A DNA stretch of 55,459 bases, from assembly GCA_018377375.1 (NCBI GenBank), contig JAGZZN010000004.1, positions 1 through 55,459 of the forward strand. Reading direction: 5' to 3'. Below, piece by piece: positions 25,735-34,276 of the stretch. The notes beneath the pieces are model-generated. The model was not told the DNA's origin. It saw only the letters and a program-made list of their open reading frames with translations, and searched no databases. This DNA comes from Streptococcus parasanguinis (GTDB lineage: Bacteria; Bacillota; Bacilli; Lactobacillales; Streptococcaceae). A program made the position numbers and the translations under genes. How positions within the stretch are numbered: the first letter of the stretch is position 1; each line of letters starts with the position of its first letter.

Positions 25735-26828
25735 TGTGGTTAAAACAGTTATCCATTCAACATTTTCGTAATTATCAAGAACTAGAAGTCGAGTTTCATC
25801 CTGGATTAAATATTTTCTTAGGTCAAAATGCTCAAGGAAAGACCAATATTCTCGAATCAATTTATTTTCTAGCTTTAACCAGAAGTCATCGAACACGAAA
25901 TGATAGAGATCTCATCTATTTTGAATCCACCGATTTTAAAGTTTCTGGTCAATTACAAAGAGAAACTGGTCCCCTTCCATTAGAAATTTCCTTGACACCA
26001 AAAGGTCGGATAACTAAGGTAAATCATTTGAAACAAGCCAAATTATCGAACTATATTGGCCATATGAATGTTGTCCTTTTTGCACCCGAAGATTTGCAAC
26101 TGATCAAAGGATCACCTGCAGGGCGTCGAAAGTTTATTGACATTGAATTAGGTCAGATGAAACCTCTCTATTTATCCGACTTATCTCAATACAACCATGT
26201 ACTGAAACAAAGAAACAGTTATCTAAAAAATTCGGAAAAAATTGATGCTACATTTTTGGAGGTCTTAGATTCACAACTAGCTAGTTTTGGAAGTCGTGTC
26301 ATCCATCATCGGCTTGAGTTTATTAAAAAATTAGAAGCTAAAGCAGAAGAAAAACACACTCGACTTTCTGACAACAAAGAAGACCTATCGATTCAATATC
26401 AGTCAACTGTTTTTTCTGAAGAAGGAAATGATATAGAAGAGCAGTTTCTCTCTATGTTGAAAAAAAACCGTCAGAAGGATATTTTTAGGAAAACAACAAG
26501 TATTGGGCCTCACAGGGATGATTTGGCATTTTTTATCAATAATATGAATGCTACCTTTGGTAGTCAGGGCCAGCATCGAAGTGTTGTTCTCTCTCTAAAA
26601 TTAGCAGAAATTGAATTGATGGAAGAAATCACAAGAGAAAAGCCTATTTTATTACTTGACGATGTCATGAGCGAACTTGACAATTATCGTCAACTTCAAC
26701 TACTTGAAACCATCTCTAATAATATTCAAACATTTATTACAACGACCACTCTCGATCATTTAAAAGACCTGCCTGAAGAGTTGAAAATTTTCACTGTTCA
26801 AGCCGGTCATATCAAAACAGCATCTTGA
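25734..26828 (+). CDS. recF: DNA replication/repair protein RecF
   Basis: The 364-residue SMC-like ATPase has Walker A GQNAQGKTNILESI (about residue 30), signature FGSQGQHRSVVLSLKLAE and Walker B PILLLDDVMSELD. It loads RecA with RecO/RecR at gapped DNA. It is translationally coupled to yaaA (TAATG overlap). It lies 13 kb left of dnaA, the usual position in streptococci, unlike the dnaA-dnaN-recF order of Bacillus. Confidence 0.97.
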   Translation: MWLKQLSIQHFRNYQELEVEFHPGLNIFLGQNAQGKTNILESIYFLALTRSHRTRNDRDLIYFESTDFKVSGQLQRETGPLPLEISLTPKGRITKVNHLKQAKLSNYIGHMNVVLFAPEDLQLIKGSPAGRRKFIDIELGQMKPLYLSDLSQYNHVLKQRNSYLKNSEKIDATFLEVLDSQLASFGSRVIHHRLEFIKKLEAKAEEKHTRLSDNKEDLSIQYQSTVFSEEGNDIEEQFLSMLKKNRQKDIFRKTTSIGPHRDDLAFFINNMNATFGSQGQHRSVVLSLKLAEIELMEEITREKPILLLDDVMSELDNYRQLQLLETISNNIQTFITTTTLDHLKDLPEELKIFTVQAGHIKTAS

Positions 26829-26855
26829 CAATACTGTCAAGATGCTGTTATTTTT
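26815..26855 (+). terminator. recF terminator
   Basis: A stem of about 14 bp, ACAGCATCTTGACA / TGTCAAGATGCTGT, includes the recF stop codon and is followed by TATTTTTATTT. Confidence 0.9.
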
Positions 26856-26856
26856 A

Positions 26857-26872
26857 TTTACAAATGTGTAAA
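26857..26872. repeat. TTTACA-N4-TGTAAA palindrome
   Basis: TTTACA-AATG-TGTAAA lies in the convergent gap, directly beside the guaB stop. It could contribute to guaB termination, or be the same site type as at 11536, 15395 and 29637. Confidence 0.6.
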
Positions 26873-26873
26873 T

Positions 26874-28355
26874 TTATTGTGCTGAGTAGTTAGGAGCCTC
26901 GTTTGTGATTTGCACATCATGAGGATGGCTTTCTTTCAATCCGGCACCACTCATTTCAACAAATTGTGCATGATCATGTAAATCTTGAATGGTTGCTGCA
27001 CCAACATAACCCATACCTGAACGAATACCACCGATCATTTGGAAGACCATATCTGCTACAGAACCTTTATAAGCAACGCGTCCTTCAATTCCTTCAGGGA
27101 CCAATTTATTGGCTTCATTAACAGATCCTTGGAAGTAACGGTCGCTAGAACCTTTCTTCATTGCTGCAATAGATCCCATACCACGGTATGTTTTAAATTT
27201 ACGACCTTGGAAGATTTCTGTTTCACCTGGTGCTTCATCTGTACCTGCAAGCATTGAGCCAAGCATAACTGCATTTCCACCAGCTGCGAGTGCTTTGACA
27301 ATATCTCCTGAATACTTGATACCACCATCAGCAATGATCGTTTTTCCATATTCACGAGCTACAGCGGCTGCGTCATAAATAGCAGTCACTTGAGGAACAC
27401 CAACCCCTGCAACAACACGAGTTGTACAGATTGATCCTGGACCAATTCCGACCTTAACTACGTCTACCCCTGCATCAAATAATGCACGAGCACCTTCAGC
27501 AGTTGCAATATTTCCTGCAATCAAGGTACGATCTGGGAAGTGAGCACGAATTTCTGCAATCTTACGAAGAACACCCGCAGAATGTCCATGAGCAGTATCA
27601 ATGACAATTGCGTCTGCACCAGCTTCAAAAAGAGCTTCTGCACGTTCAAAAGTATCTGAAGTAACCCCTACGGCACCAGCCACAAGCAAACGACCAAATT
27701 CATCCTTAGCCGCATTTGGGAACTCAATAACTTTTTCAATATCTTTGATTGTAATCAAGCCAGAAAGACGACCATTTTCATCTACCAATGGTAATTTTTC
27801 AATACGATGCTCTTGTAGAATGCGTTCAGCTGTTTCCAAATCAGTTCCAACCGGTGCAGTCACCAAATTTTCACTCGTCATATGATTTGAAATGGGTTGA
27901 TTGTAATCAGAAATAAAACGCAAATCCCGGTTTGTAAGGATACCAACTAATTTACGATTTTCAAGTGTTTCAACAACAGGAACACCACTGATTCGGTATC
28001 GTCCCATCAACTCATCTGCTTCTGCAATTGTATGAGACGGAGTCAAATAGAACGGATCAATGATAACCCCATTTTCAGAACGTTTTACTTTGCGTACTTC
28101 ATCTGCCTGTTGCTCAATTGACATGTTTTTATGGATCACACCAAGTCCACCCGCACGTGCCATAGCAATTGCCATTTGACTTTCAGTCACCGTATCCATA
28201 GCAGCAGTAATGATTGGGATATTCAAGCGTAAATTACTTGCTAATTGTGTACTTAAATCTGCATCATTAGGCAATACGTGACTTTCTGCTGGAATCAAAA
28301 GCACGTCATCGAATGTAAACCCTTTTTTTAAAAACTTTGTGTCCCAATTAGACAT
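26874..28355 (-). CDS. guaB: Inosine-5'-monophosphate dehydrogenase
   Basis: The 493-residue enzyme has the IMPDH barrel interrupted by two CBS domains (about 95-215, TNRDLRFI and LITIKDIEKV). The catalytic loop is GIGPGSICTTRVVAGVG with the active-site Cys (about 308), and the GGIKYSGD and GSMLAGTDEAPGE motifs are present. It catalyses NAD-dependent conversion of IMP to XMP in guanine nucleotide synthesis. It is leftward and convergent with recF. Confidence 0.98.
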   Translation of the reverse strand: MSNWDTKFLKKGFTFDDVLLIPAESHVLPNDADLSTQLASNLRLNIPIITAAMDTVTESQMAIAMARAGGLGVIHKNMSIEQQADEVRKVKRSENGVIIDPFYLTPSHTIAEADELMGRYRISGVPVVETLENRKLVGILTNRDLRFISDYNQPISNHMTSENLVTAPVGTDLETAERILQEHRIEKLPLVDENGRLSGLITIKDIEKVIEFPNAAKDEFGRLLVAGAVGVTSDTFERAEALFEAGADAIVIDTAHGHSAGVLRKIAEIRAHFPDRTLIAGNIATAEGARALFDAGVDVVKVGIGPGSICTTRVVAGVGVPQVTAIYDAAAVAREYGKTIIADGGIKYSGDIVKALAAGGNAVMLGSMLAGTDEAPGETEIFQGRKFKTYRGMGSIAAMKKGSSDRYFQGSVNEANKLVPEGIEGRVAYKGSVADMVFQMIGGIRSGMGYVGAATIQDLHDHAQFVEMSGAGLKESHPHDVQITNEAPNYSAQ

Positions 28356-28497
28356 TAGCTGGATCCTCTTTTCTTTTTATTTGAGCAAGGCTCGAATTTT
28401 TATTGTTAATATCATACCATTCTATGGCAATTTGTCAATCATTTATTGGTAAATTATCAATGAACAGTAAGAAATGTTCGATTTTAATGAAGTCGTT

Positions 28498-29526
28498 TTA
28501 TTTTTTAAAATAGGTAATTCCCATCGCAGATTTTACTTCATCCAGTGTTTGAGCTGCTACATTTCGAGCGCGCTCACTTCCTTTTTCAAGAATAGAGTAG
28601 ACCTCACCCATATCCTTTGCAAACTCAAGTCGTCTTTCACGAATTGGTCTTAATTCACGATCTAAAATTTCTAAAAGATATCGTTTGGTCTTTACATCAC
28701 CAAGTCCACCACGTTGATAATGTTCTTTCATTTCTGCAATTTCAGCTACATCTTCTGGACGGCCAAATACATCCAGGTAATGAAATACCATATTGCCTTC
28801 GATTTTTCCTGGATCCTCTACTTTAATATGATCAGGATCAGTATACATACTCATCACTTTTTTCTTTAAAGTATCTGCATCATCAGCTAGGTAAATGCCA
28901 TTATTCAACGATTTAGACATTTTAGCATTTCCATCTAAACCAGGTAAGCGACCAGCTGCTTCATTTTCAGGATAAATCCCTTCCGGTTCCACCAAAGTAT
29001 CTGTATTATAAGCATGATTAAAGGAACGAACAATCTCACGAGTTTGTTCAATCATTGGCTTTTGATCATTTCCTACTGGAACAAAATTCGCTTTAAATGC
29101 TGTGATATCGGCTGCTTGTGAAATAGGGTATACCAAAAATCCTGTTGGAATACTCTCACCAAAACCTTTTTGAGAAATCTCGGTTTTTACAGTTGGGTTT
29201 CTTTCAAGTCGCGCCAAAGATACTAGATTCATGTAATACATTGTCAATTCCGCTAATTCAGGAATCTGACTTTGAATGAAAATCGTAACTTTTTCAGGAT
29301 CTAGTCCAGCTGCCAGATAATCCAAAGCAACATTACCAATAGATTCTACAATCGTTTTTGGATCTTTTGCATGGTCTGTCAAAGCTTGCTGGTCTGCTAG
29401 GAAAACAAACATATTATACTCGTCTTTATTTTGCAACAAGACGCGATTTTTTAAAGAACCAACATAGTGGCCGATATGGAGTTTTCCTGTCGGTCTATCT
29501 CCTGTCAGAATGATGGGTTTTGTCAT
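28498..29526 (-). CDS. trpS: Tryptophanyl-tRNA synthetase
   Basis: The 342-residue class I synthetase begins MTKPIILTGDRPTGKLHIGH; the HIGH motif is HIGH itself (about 17-20), and the KMSKS-type motif is AKMSKSLNNGI (about 195). ATG 29526 has AAGGAG six bases upstream; an upstream in-frame ATG at 29556 was rejected. The GDRPTG form and length match the second TrpRS class (TrpS2), which is the only TrpRS in many streptococci. No T-box leader is visible. Confidence 0.96.
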   Translation of the reverse strand: MTKPIILTGDRPTGKLHIGHYVGSLKNRVLLQNKDEYNMFVFLADQQALTDHAKDPKTIVESIGNVALDYLAAGLDPEKVTIFIQSQIPELAELTMYYMNLVSLARLERNPTVKTEISQKGFGESIPTGFLVYPISQAADITAFKANFVPVGNDQKPMIEQTREIVRSFNHAYNTDTLVEPEGIYPENEAAGRLPGLDGNAKMSKSLNNGIYLADDADTLKKKVMSMYTDPDHIKVEDPGKIEGNMVFHYLDVFGRPEDVAEIAEMKEHYQRGGLGDVKTKRYLLEILDRELRPIRERRLEFAKDMGEVYSILEKGSERARNVAAQTLDEVKSAMGITYFKK

Positions 29527-29623
29527 ACTCTTCTCCTTAATCGTTATCCCTATCATTATAGCACTTTCTAGTTGAAAATGTTAGTCTATCCTCTATGTTT
29601 GTAAGGAATTAACACTTTACTAA

Positions 29624-29666
29624 ACTGTCAATTTCGTTTACATAGTTGTAAAAACAAATTGACAGT
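29624..29666. repeat. Long imperfect palindrome between trpS and the ABC-F gene
   Basis: ACTGTCAATTT (29624-29634) and AAATTGACAGT (29656-29666) flank the inner palindrome TTTACA-TAGT-TGTAAA (29637-29652). The whole 43-bp element can form a long hairpin in the divergent intergenic region. It lies just ahead of the ABC-F promoter and could be an operator or a leftover terminator-like structure. Confidence 0.65.
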
Positions 29667-29673
29667 AAAAAAG

Positions 29674-29702
29674 TTGAATTTTCCCCTATTTTCTAGTAAA
29701 AT
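29674..29702 (+). promoter_or_regulatory. Promoter of the ABC-F gene
   Basis: TTGAAT (29674-29679) and TAAAAT (29697-29702) are spaced 17 bp. They lie 29 bp before the start codon and downstream of the long palindrome. Confidence 0.65.
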
Positions 29703-29731
29703 GAAGACATTATAGAAAGAGGAGAATATCA

Positions 29732-31357
29732 TTGCTTACAGTATCAGACGTCTCACTACGTTTTAGTGATCGAAAATTGTTTGACGATGTCAATATCAAC
29801 TTTACAGAGGGAAATACATACGGTCTCATCGGTGCCAACGGTGCTGGAAAGTCAACCTTTTTAAAAATTTTAGCTGGAGATATTGAACCAACAACTGGTC
29901 ATATTTCTCTTGGCCCTGATGAACGTTTGTCTGTTTTGCGTCAAAATCACTTTGACTACGAAGACGAGCGGGTCATCGATGTTGTCATTATGGGAAATGA
30001 AAAGCTCTACAACATTATGAAGGAAAAAGATGCTATCTACATGAAAGAAGATTTCTCTGATGAAGATGGTGTCCGTGCAGCTGAACTTGAAGGTGAATTT
30101 GCCGAACTTGGTGGATGGGAAGCAGAAAGTGAAGCATCTCAATTGCTTCAAAATCTAAATATTTCAGAAGACCTTCATTATCAAACTATGAGCGAGTTAG
30201 CCAATGGGGATAAAGTGAAAGTTCTCTTAGCTAAAGCCCTTTTTGGTAAACCAGATGTCCTTCTTTTGGACGAGCCGACCAATGGATTGGATATTCAATC
30301 CATTACCTGGTTAGAAGATTTTCTGATTGATTTTGAAAATACGGTTATCGTTGTATCCCATGACCGCCACTTTTTGAATAAAGTCTGCACCCATATGGCG
30401 GATCTCGACTTTGGAAAAATTAAACTTTACGTCGGAAACTATGATTTCTGGAAAGAATCTTCTGAACTTGCAGCAAAATTACAAGCAGATAGAAATGCAA
30501 AAGCTGAAGAAAAAATTAAACAATTGCAAGAGTTTGTCGCACGTTTCTCAGCCAACGCTTCAAAATCAAAACAAGCAACTTCGCGTAAAAAAATGCTTGA
30601 CAAGATTGAACTTGAAGAAATTGTTCCATCTAGTCGGAAGTACCCATTTATCAACTTTAAGGCAGAACGAGAAATTGGTAACGATCTCTTGACAGTTGAA
30701 AATCTTTCTGTCAAGATTGATGGTGAAACTATCCTTGACAATATCAGCTTTATCTTACGTCCTGGTGACAAAACCGCCCTTATCGGACAGAACGATATTC
30801 AAACAACCGCTTTGATCCGTGCATTGATGGATGATATTGAATATGAAGGAACTGTCAAGTGGGGAGTTACAACTAGTCGATCATATCTACCAAAAGACAA
30901 CAGTCGTGATTTTGCAGGTGGTGAAAGTATTCTTGATTGGCTTCGTCAATTTGCAAGTAAAGAAGAAGATGACAATACTTTCCTTCGTGGTTTCTTAGGA
31001 CGGATGCTCTTTTCGGGTGACGAAGTTAACAAGTCTGTCAACGTCTTGTCAGGGGGAGAAAAAGTTCGTGTCATGTTGTCTAAATTGATGCTCCTCAAGT
31101 CAAATGTTCTTGTACTGGATGATCCAACCAATCACTTGGATTTGGAGTCTATTTCAAGTTTGAATGATGGATTGAAGAATTTTAAAGAATCGATTATCTT
31201 TGCTAGCCATGACCACGAATTCATTCAAACACTCGCCAACCATATTATCGTTCTTTCAAAAAACGGCGTAATCGATCGTATTGATGAAACCTATGATGAG
31301 TTTCTTGAAAATGAAGAAGTTCAAGCAAAAGTGAAAGAACTTTGGAGTCAATCATAA
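29732..31357 (+). CDS. ABC-F family ATPase, YbiT-type
   Basis: The 541-residue soluble protein has two ABC domains. The first has Walker A GANGAGKS (about 36) and Walker B LLLDEPTNGLD, with a loose signature SELANGDKVK. An ABC-F linker (RFSANASKSKQATSRKK) follows. The second domain keeps LSGGEKVRV, but its Walker A is degenerate (GQNDIQTT, no Lys) and its Walker B reads LDDPTNHLD, with Asp for the catalytic Glu. Overall it matches E. coli YbiT. These proteins act on the ribosome E-site region. The start is a TTG with AGAGGAG upstream. Confidence 0.9.
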   Translation: MLTVSDVSLRFSDRKLFDDVNINFTEGNTYGLIGANGAGKSTFLKILAGDIEPTTGHISLGPDERLSVLRQNHFDYEDERVIDVVIMGNEKLYNIMKEKDAIYMKEDFSDEDGVRAAELEGEFAELGGWEAESEASQLLQNLNISEDLHYQTMSELANGDKVKVLLAKALFGKPDVLLLDEPTNGLDIQSITWLEDFLIDFENTVIVVSHDRHFLNKVCTHMADLDFGKIKLYVGNYDFWKESSELAAKLQADRNAKAEEKIKQLQEFVARFSANASKSKQATSRKKMLDKIELEEIVPSSRKYPFINFKAEREIGNDLLTVENLSVKIDGETILDNISFILRPGDKTALIGQNDIQTTALIRALMDDIEYEGTVKWGVTTSRSYLPKDNSRDFAGGESILDWLRQFASKEEDDNTFLRGFLGRMLFSGDEVNKSVNVLSGGEKVRVMLSKLMLLKSNVLVLDDPTNHLDLESISSLNDGLKNFKESIIFASHDHEFIQTLANHIIVLSKNGVIDRIDETYDEFLENEEVQAKVKELWSQS

Positions 31358-31361
31358 AAAT

Positions 31362-31394
31362 AAAGAGCCCTGAAATAATGATTTCAGGCTCTTT
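31362..31394 (+). terminator. Terminator-like hairpin after the ABC-F gene
   Basis: AAAGAGCC-TGAAAT pairs with ATTTCA-GGCTCTTT, with one bulged C. Only a short T-run follows, so read-through into the next gene is likely. Confidence 0.65.
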
Positions 31395-31406
31395 CAGTAG
31401 AAATAT

Positions 31407-33974
31407 ATGAATAAAACAAAGCTAAAAACATCCCTTTTTATAGTATCTTCTTTCCTGATTCCAGCTATCATGATGTTCTTTATTTACCTCTCACAAGGAA
31501 TCTACTGGAACAGTGATACATCCCCCTTATTAGGAGATGGTTATCATCAGTATGTCATTTTTGATACCACACTTCGAAATATTTTACATGGGACAGATAG
31601 CCTATTTTACAGTTTCCAAAGTGGATTAGGCATTAATTTCTATGCACTCAGTAGCTATTATCTAGGAAGTTTCTTTTCTCCTCTTGTCTACTTCTTTAAT
31701 GCACAATCCATGCCAGATGCTGTTTATCTCATCACTCTTCTTAAATTTGGAGCTATTGGATTAAGCACTTATATTAGTTTGCATGGAATGTTTTCTAAAA
31801 TTCCTAGATTCCTGGTTCTTACCCTTTCAACATCATTTGCTCTTATGAGCTTTGCTATCAGCCAAATTGAAATCAAAACTTGGCTAGATGTTTTTATCCT
31901 AGCACCATTAATTCTTTATGGATTCAAAAAACTCATTTACAATGAGGGAGAGATTCTCTACTTTATCAGCTTAACCAGCTTGTTTATCCAAAATTATTAT
32001 TTTGGGTTTATGATGTCTATTTTTCTTATTTTATGGTACTTGACACAACTGTCATGGGACATCAAAGGAATTGGAAAACGCTTCTTTCATTTTGTGATTG
32101 TATCTCTTTTATCAGTTATAACAAGCCTTGTGATGTTATATCCAACCTTCTTAGATTTACGCACTCATGGAGAAAGTTTTTCAAAGGTTGACAGTATCTT
32201 TACAGAAAAAAGTTGGTATCTTGACGTATTTGCGAAAAATTTCATTGGAAGTTTTGACACTACTAAATATGGATCAATTCCAATGATCTACGTGGGATTA
32301 TTTCCACTTCTATTAGCGATCACCTTTTTCTTTGTAAAGTCGATCAAGTTTCACGTGAAACTTTCTTACTTTATACTCTTGATCATTCTTATTTTGAGTT
32401 TTCGTTTTCAATTATTAGATCTCCTTTGGCAAGGTATGCACGCGCCAAATATGTTTCTTCATCGATACTCTTGGATCTTTTCTTTGACGATTATTCTGAT
32501 GGCAGGAGAAGTACTAAATCGAATAGAGGAGATCACTTGGATTCGTTTTAGTCTTGCTAATTTCCTCCTTATTCTAGGATTTGGAGCAACTGTCCTTTAC
32601 AGCAGTCACTATAAATTTTTAGATGCTGTCAATTTTATTGTTACTTTTGAATTTTTAATTGCTTTCTATTTGGTCTGTTTAGGATTTATCCTAAAAAAGA
32701 TACCGCCTAGACTTTTCTATCTTTCGATCCTTTTTTTCTCCATTTTTGAATTATCGGTAAATAGTTATTATCAAATGGAAGGAATTGCGAATGAATGGGT
32801 CTTTGCTTCTCGCTCATCCTACGAACGCGACTTAAAAGCCATCCAATCCTTAGTAAGAGAGAAGACAGACTCAAATTATCGGACTGAGATTCTACATCCA
32901 CAAACGGGCAATGATAGCATGAAGTATGGTTATAATGGAATTTCTCAATTTTCATCTGTACGAAATACGGATGCTAGCTCGACATTGGACAAACTAGGAT
33001 TTAAATCTGAAGGAACTAACCTCAATCTTCGATACCAAAACAATTCTATTTTAATGGATAGTCTATTTGGTGTTCGCTATAATTTAAGCCAACAACCTGT
33101 TCAAAAATTTGGATTTAAAGAGATTGCAACCAAAAATGGAGTCTCACTTTCAGAAAACGAATATGCCTTACCAATCGCCTTTCTGTCAGCAAAACCTTAT
33201 AAAAATACTTCCTTTACGAATTTGACACTGGATAATCAGACACGATTCATCCATCAAATCACAGATGAAAAATATAAATTTTATAAGAAATTAAATATTC
33301 TCTCGCCTACTTCACAAAATACTACATCTTCGTTGCAAACTGCAAAAATTGAAGAAGATAGTCATCTATCCTACGCAAGTATTCAATATGAAGTAACGGT
33401 TCCTGCCCATAGCCAACTATATGTCAATGTTCCAAATTTACAATTTTCAAACGATGATCGGAAAGATATTGAAATCAGCTACAATGGACAGACCCAACGC
33501 TATACCATTGATAATGCCTTTCCATTCTTTTCGATTGGCCATTTTGACACAGAGGAAACAGTTACTATTCGTTTGAGTTTTCCAGAAAATTCGACAGTCT
33601 CCTTTGATACACCAGAATTTTTTGCTCTGGATCTTGACCAATACACACAAGCTATCGCTAGTATTCGTCAGCAAGAAGTTGCTATTCACAAAAAGAAAAA
33701 CAAATTGGTAGCAGCCTATAACGCAAATAGAGACACTACCCTTATTTTTACACTCCCTTATGATAAAGGCTGGTCAGCTAAACAAAATGGAAAACCTATC
33801 CAAATTCATCGCATCCAGAAAGGATTATTGGGAGTTCGTGTTTCAAAAGGATCCGGAACAGTCACCTTAACATTTGTTCCCCAAGGCTTCATTGAAGGAC
33901 TCATTGCCTTTTTCGTTGGAATCATTCTCTTCTTCCTCTACGAATGGAGACAAATAAAAAGACGAAAAAGCTAA
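31407..33974 (+). CDS. YfhO-family multi-pass membrane protein
   Basis: The 855-residue protein has an N-terminal membrane segment, then GDGYHQYVIFDTTLRNILHG (the YfhO loop with acidic residues). About twelve further helices run to residue 450, followed by an extracellular beta-rich region (about 470-820) and a last helix. YfhO proteins are GT-C-type enzymes implicated in adding sugars to lipoteichoic or wall polymers; the donor and acceptor here are unknown. No clear RBS precedes the ATG. It probably depends partly on read-through from the ABC-F gene. A parS site is embedded near residue 317. Confidence 0.85.
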   Translation: MNKTKLKTSLFIVSSFLIPAIMMFFIYLSQGIYWNSDTSPLLGDGYHQYVIFDTTLRNILHGTDSLFYSFQSGLGINFYALSSYYLGSFFSPLVYFFNAQSMPDAVYLITLLKFGAIGLSTYISLHGMFSKIPRFLVLTLSTSFALMSFAISQIEIKTWLDVFILAPLILYGFKKLIYNEGEILYFISLTSLFIQNYYFGFMMSIFLILWYLTQLSWDIKGIGKRFFHFVIVSLLSVITSLVMLYPTFLDLRTHGESFSKVDSIFTEKSWYLDVFAKNFIGSFDTTKYGSIPMIYVGLFPLLLAITFFFVKSIKFHVKLSYFILLIILILSFRFQLLDLLWQGMHAPNMFLHRYSWIFSLTIILMAGEVLNRIEEITWIRFSLANFLLILGFGATVLYSSHYKFLDAVNFIVTFEFLIAFYLVCLGFILKKIPPRLFYLSILFFSIFELSVNSYYQMEGIANEWVFASRSSYERDLKAIQSLVREKTDSNYRTEILHPQTGNDSMKYGYNGISQFSSVRNTDASSTLDKLGFKSEGTNLNLRYQNNSILMDSLFGVRYNLSQQPVQKFGFKEIATKNGVSLSENEYALPIAFLSAKPYKNTSFTNLTLDNQTRFIHQITDEKYKFYKKLNILSPTSQNTTSSLQTAKIEEDSHLSYASIQYEVTVPAHSQLYVNVPNLQFSNDDRKDIEISYNGQTQRYTIDNAFPFFSIGHFDTEETVTIRLSFPENSTVSFDTPEFFALDLDQYTQAIASIRQQEVAIHKKKNKLVAAYNANRDTTLIFTLPYDKGWSAKQNGKPIQIHRIQKGLLGVRVSKGSGTVTLTFVPQGFIEGLIAFFVGIILFFLYEWRQIKRRKS
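32347..32362. other. parS-like site inside the YfhO-type gene
   Basis: AGTTTCACGTGAAACT is a perfect 16-bp palindrome with the parS core GTTTCACGTGAAAC intact. It is about 7 kb left of oriC. Confidence 0.88.
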
Positions 33975-34002
33975 GGAATCTAACCATCGTTCACTTATAA
34001 AT

Positions 34003-34036
34003 AAAAGGCTAGGATAGTCATTATCCTAGCCTTTTT
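34003..34036 (+). terminator. Strong terminator after the YfhO-type gene
   Basis: A 14-bp perfect stem AAAAGGCTAGGATA / TATCCTAGCCTTTT has a 5-base loop. It may also act leftward. Confidence 0.9.
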
Positions 34037-34041
34037 CAAAA

Positions 34042-34063
34042 CAAAAAAACACCCAAATGGGTG
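34042..34063 (-). terminator. Terminator of the comDE-tRNA transcript
   Basis: CACCC-ATTT-GGGTG on the minus strand is followed by seven T. It lies 10 bp past the tRNA-Asn 3' end. Confidence 0.8.
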
Positions 34064-34072
34064 CTATACTAG

Positions 34073-34146
34073 CTCCGCCAGTAGGACTCGAACCTACGAC
34101 ATCATGATTAACAGTCATGCGCTACTACCAACTGAGCTATGGCGGA
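34073..34146 (-). tRNA. tRNA-Asn (GTT)
   Basis: It has an acceptor stem TCCGCCA/TGGCGGA, a D-arm with AGCTCAGTTGG, an anticodon loop CTGTTAA with anticodon GTT, and a T-arm GGTTCGAGTCC. The CCA is not encoded. It is last in a leftward tRNA-Glu-tRNA-Asn pair downstream of comE. Confidence 0.97.
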
Positions 34147-34154
34147 ATGAGATA

Positions 34155-34226
34155 TAGTCCGTACGGGATTCGAACCCGTGTTACCGCCGTGAAAAGGCGG
34201 TGTCTTAACCCCTTGACCAACGGACC
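34155..34226 (-). tRNA. tRNA-Glu (TTC)
   Basis: It has an acceptor GGTCCGT/ACGGACT, a D-arm with GGTCAAGGGGTTAAGAC, an anticodon loop TTTTCAC reading TTC, and a T-arm GGGTTCGAATCCC. All 72 bases are identical to the copy at 54609-54680 on the other strand. It lies 50 bp after comE. Confidence 0.98.
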
Positions 34227-34276
34227 ATATATTCATTAACAGAACATATCCCATTATATCAAAATTTAACTAATTG

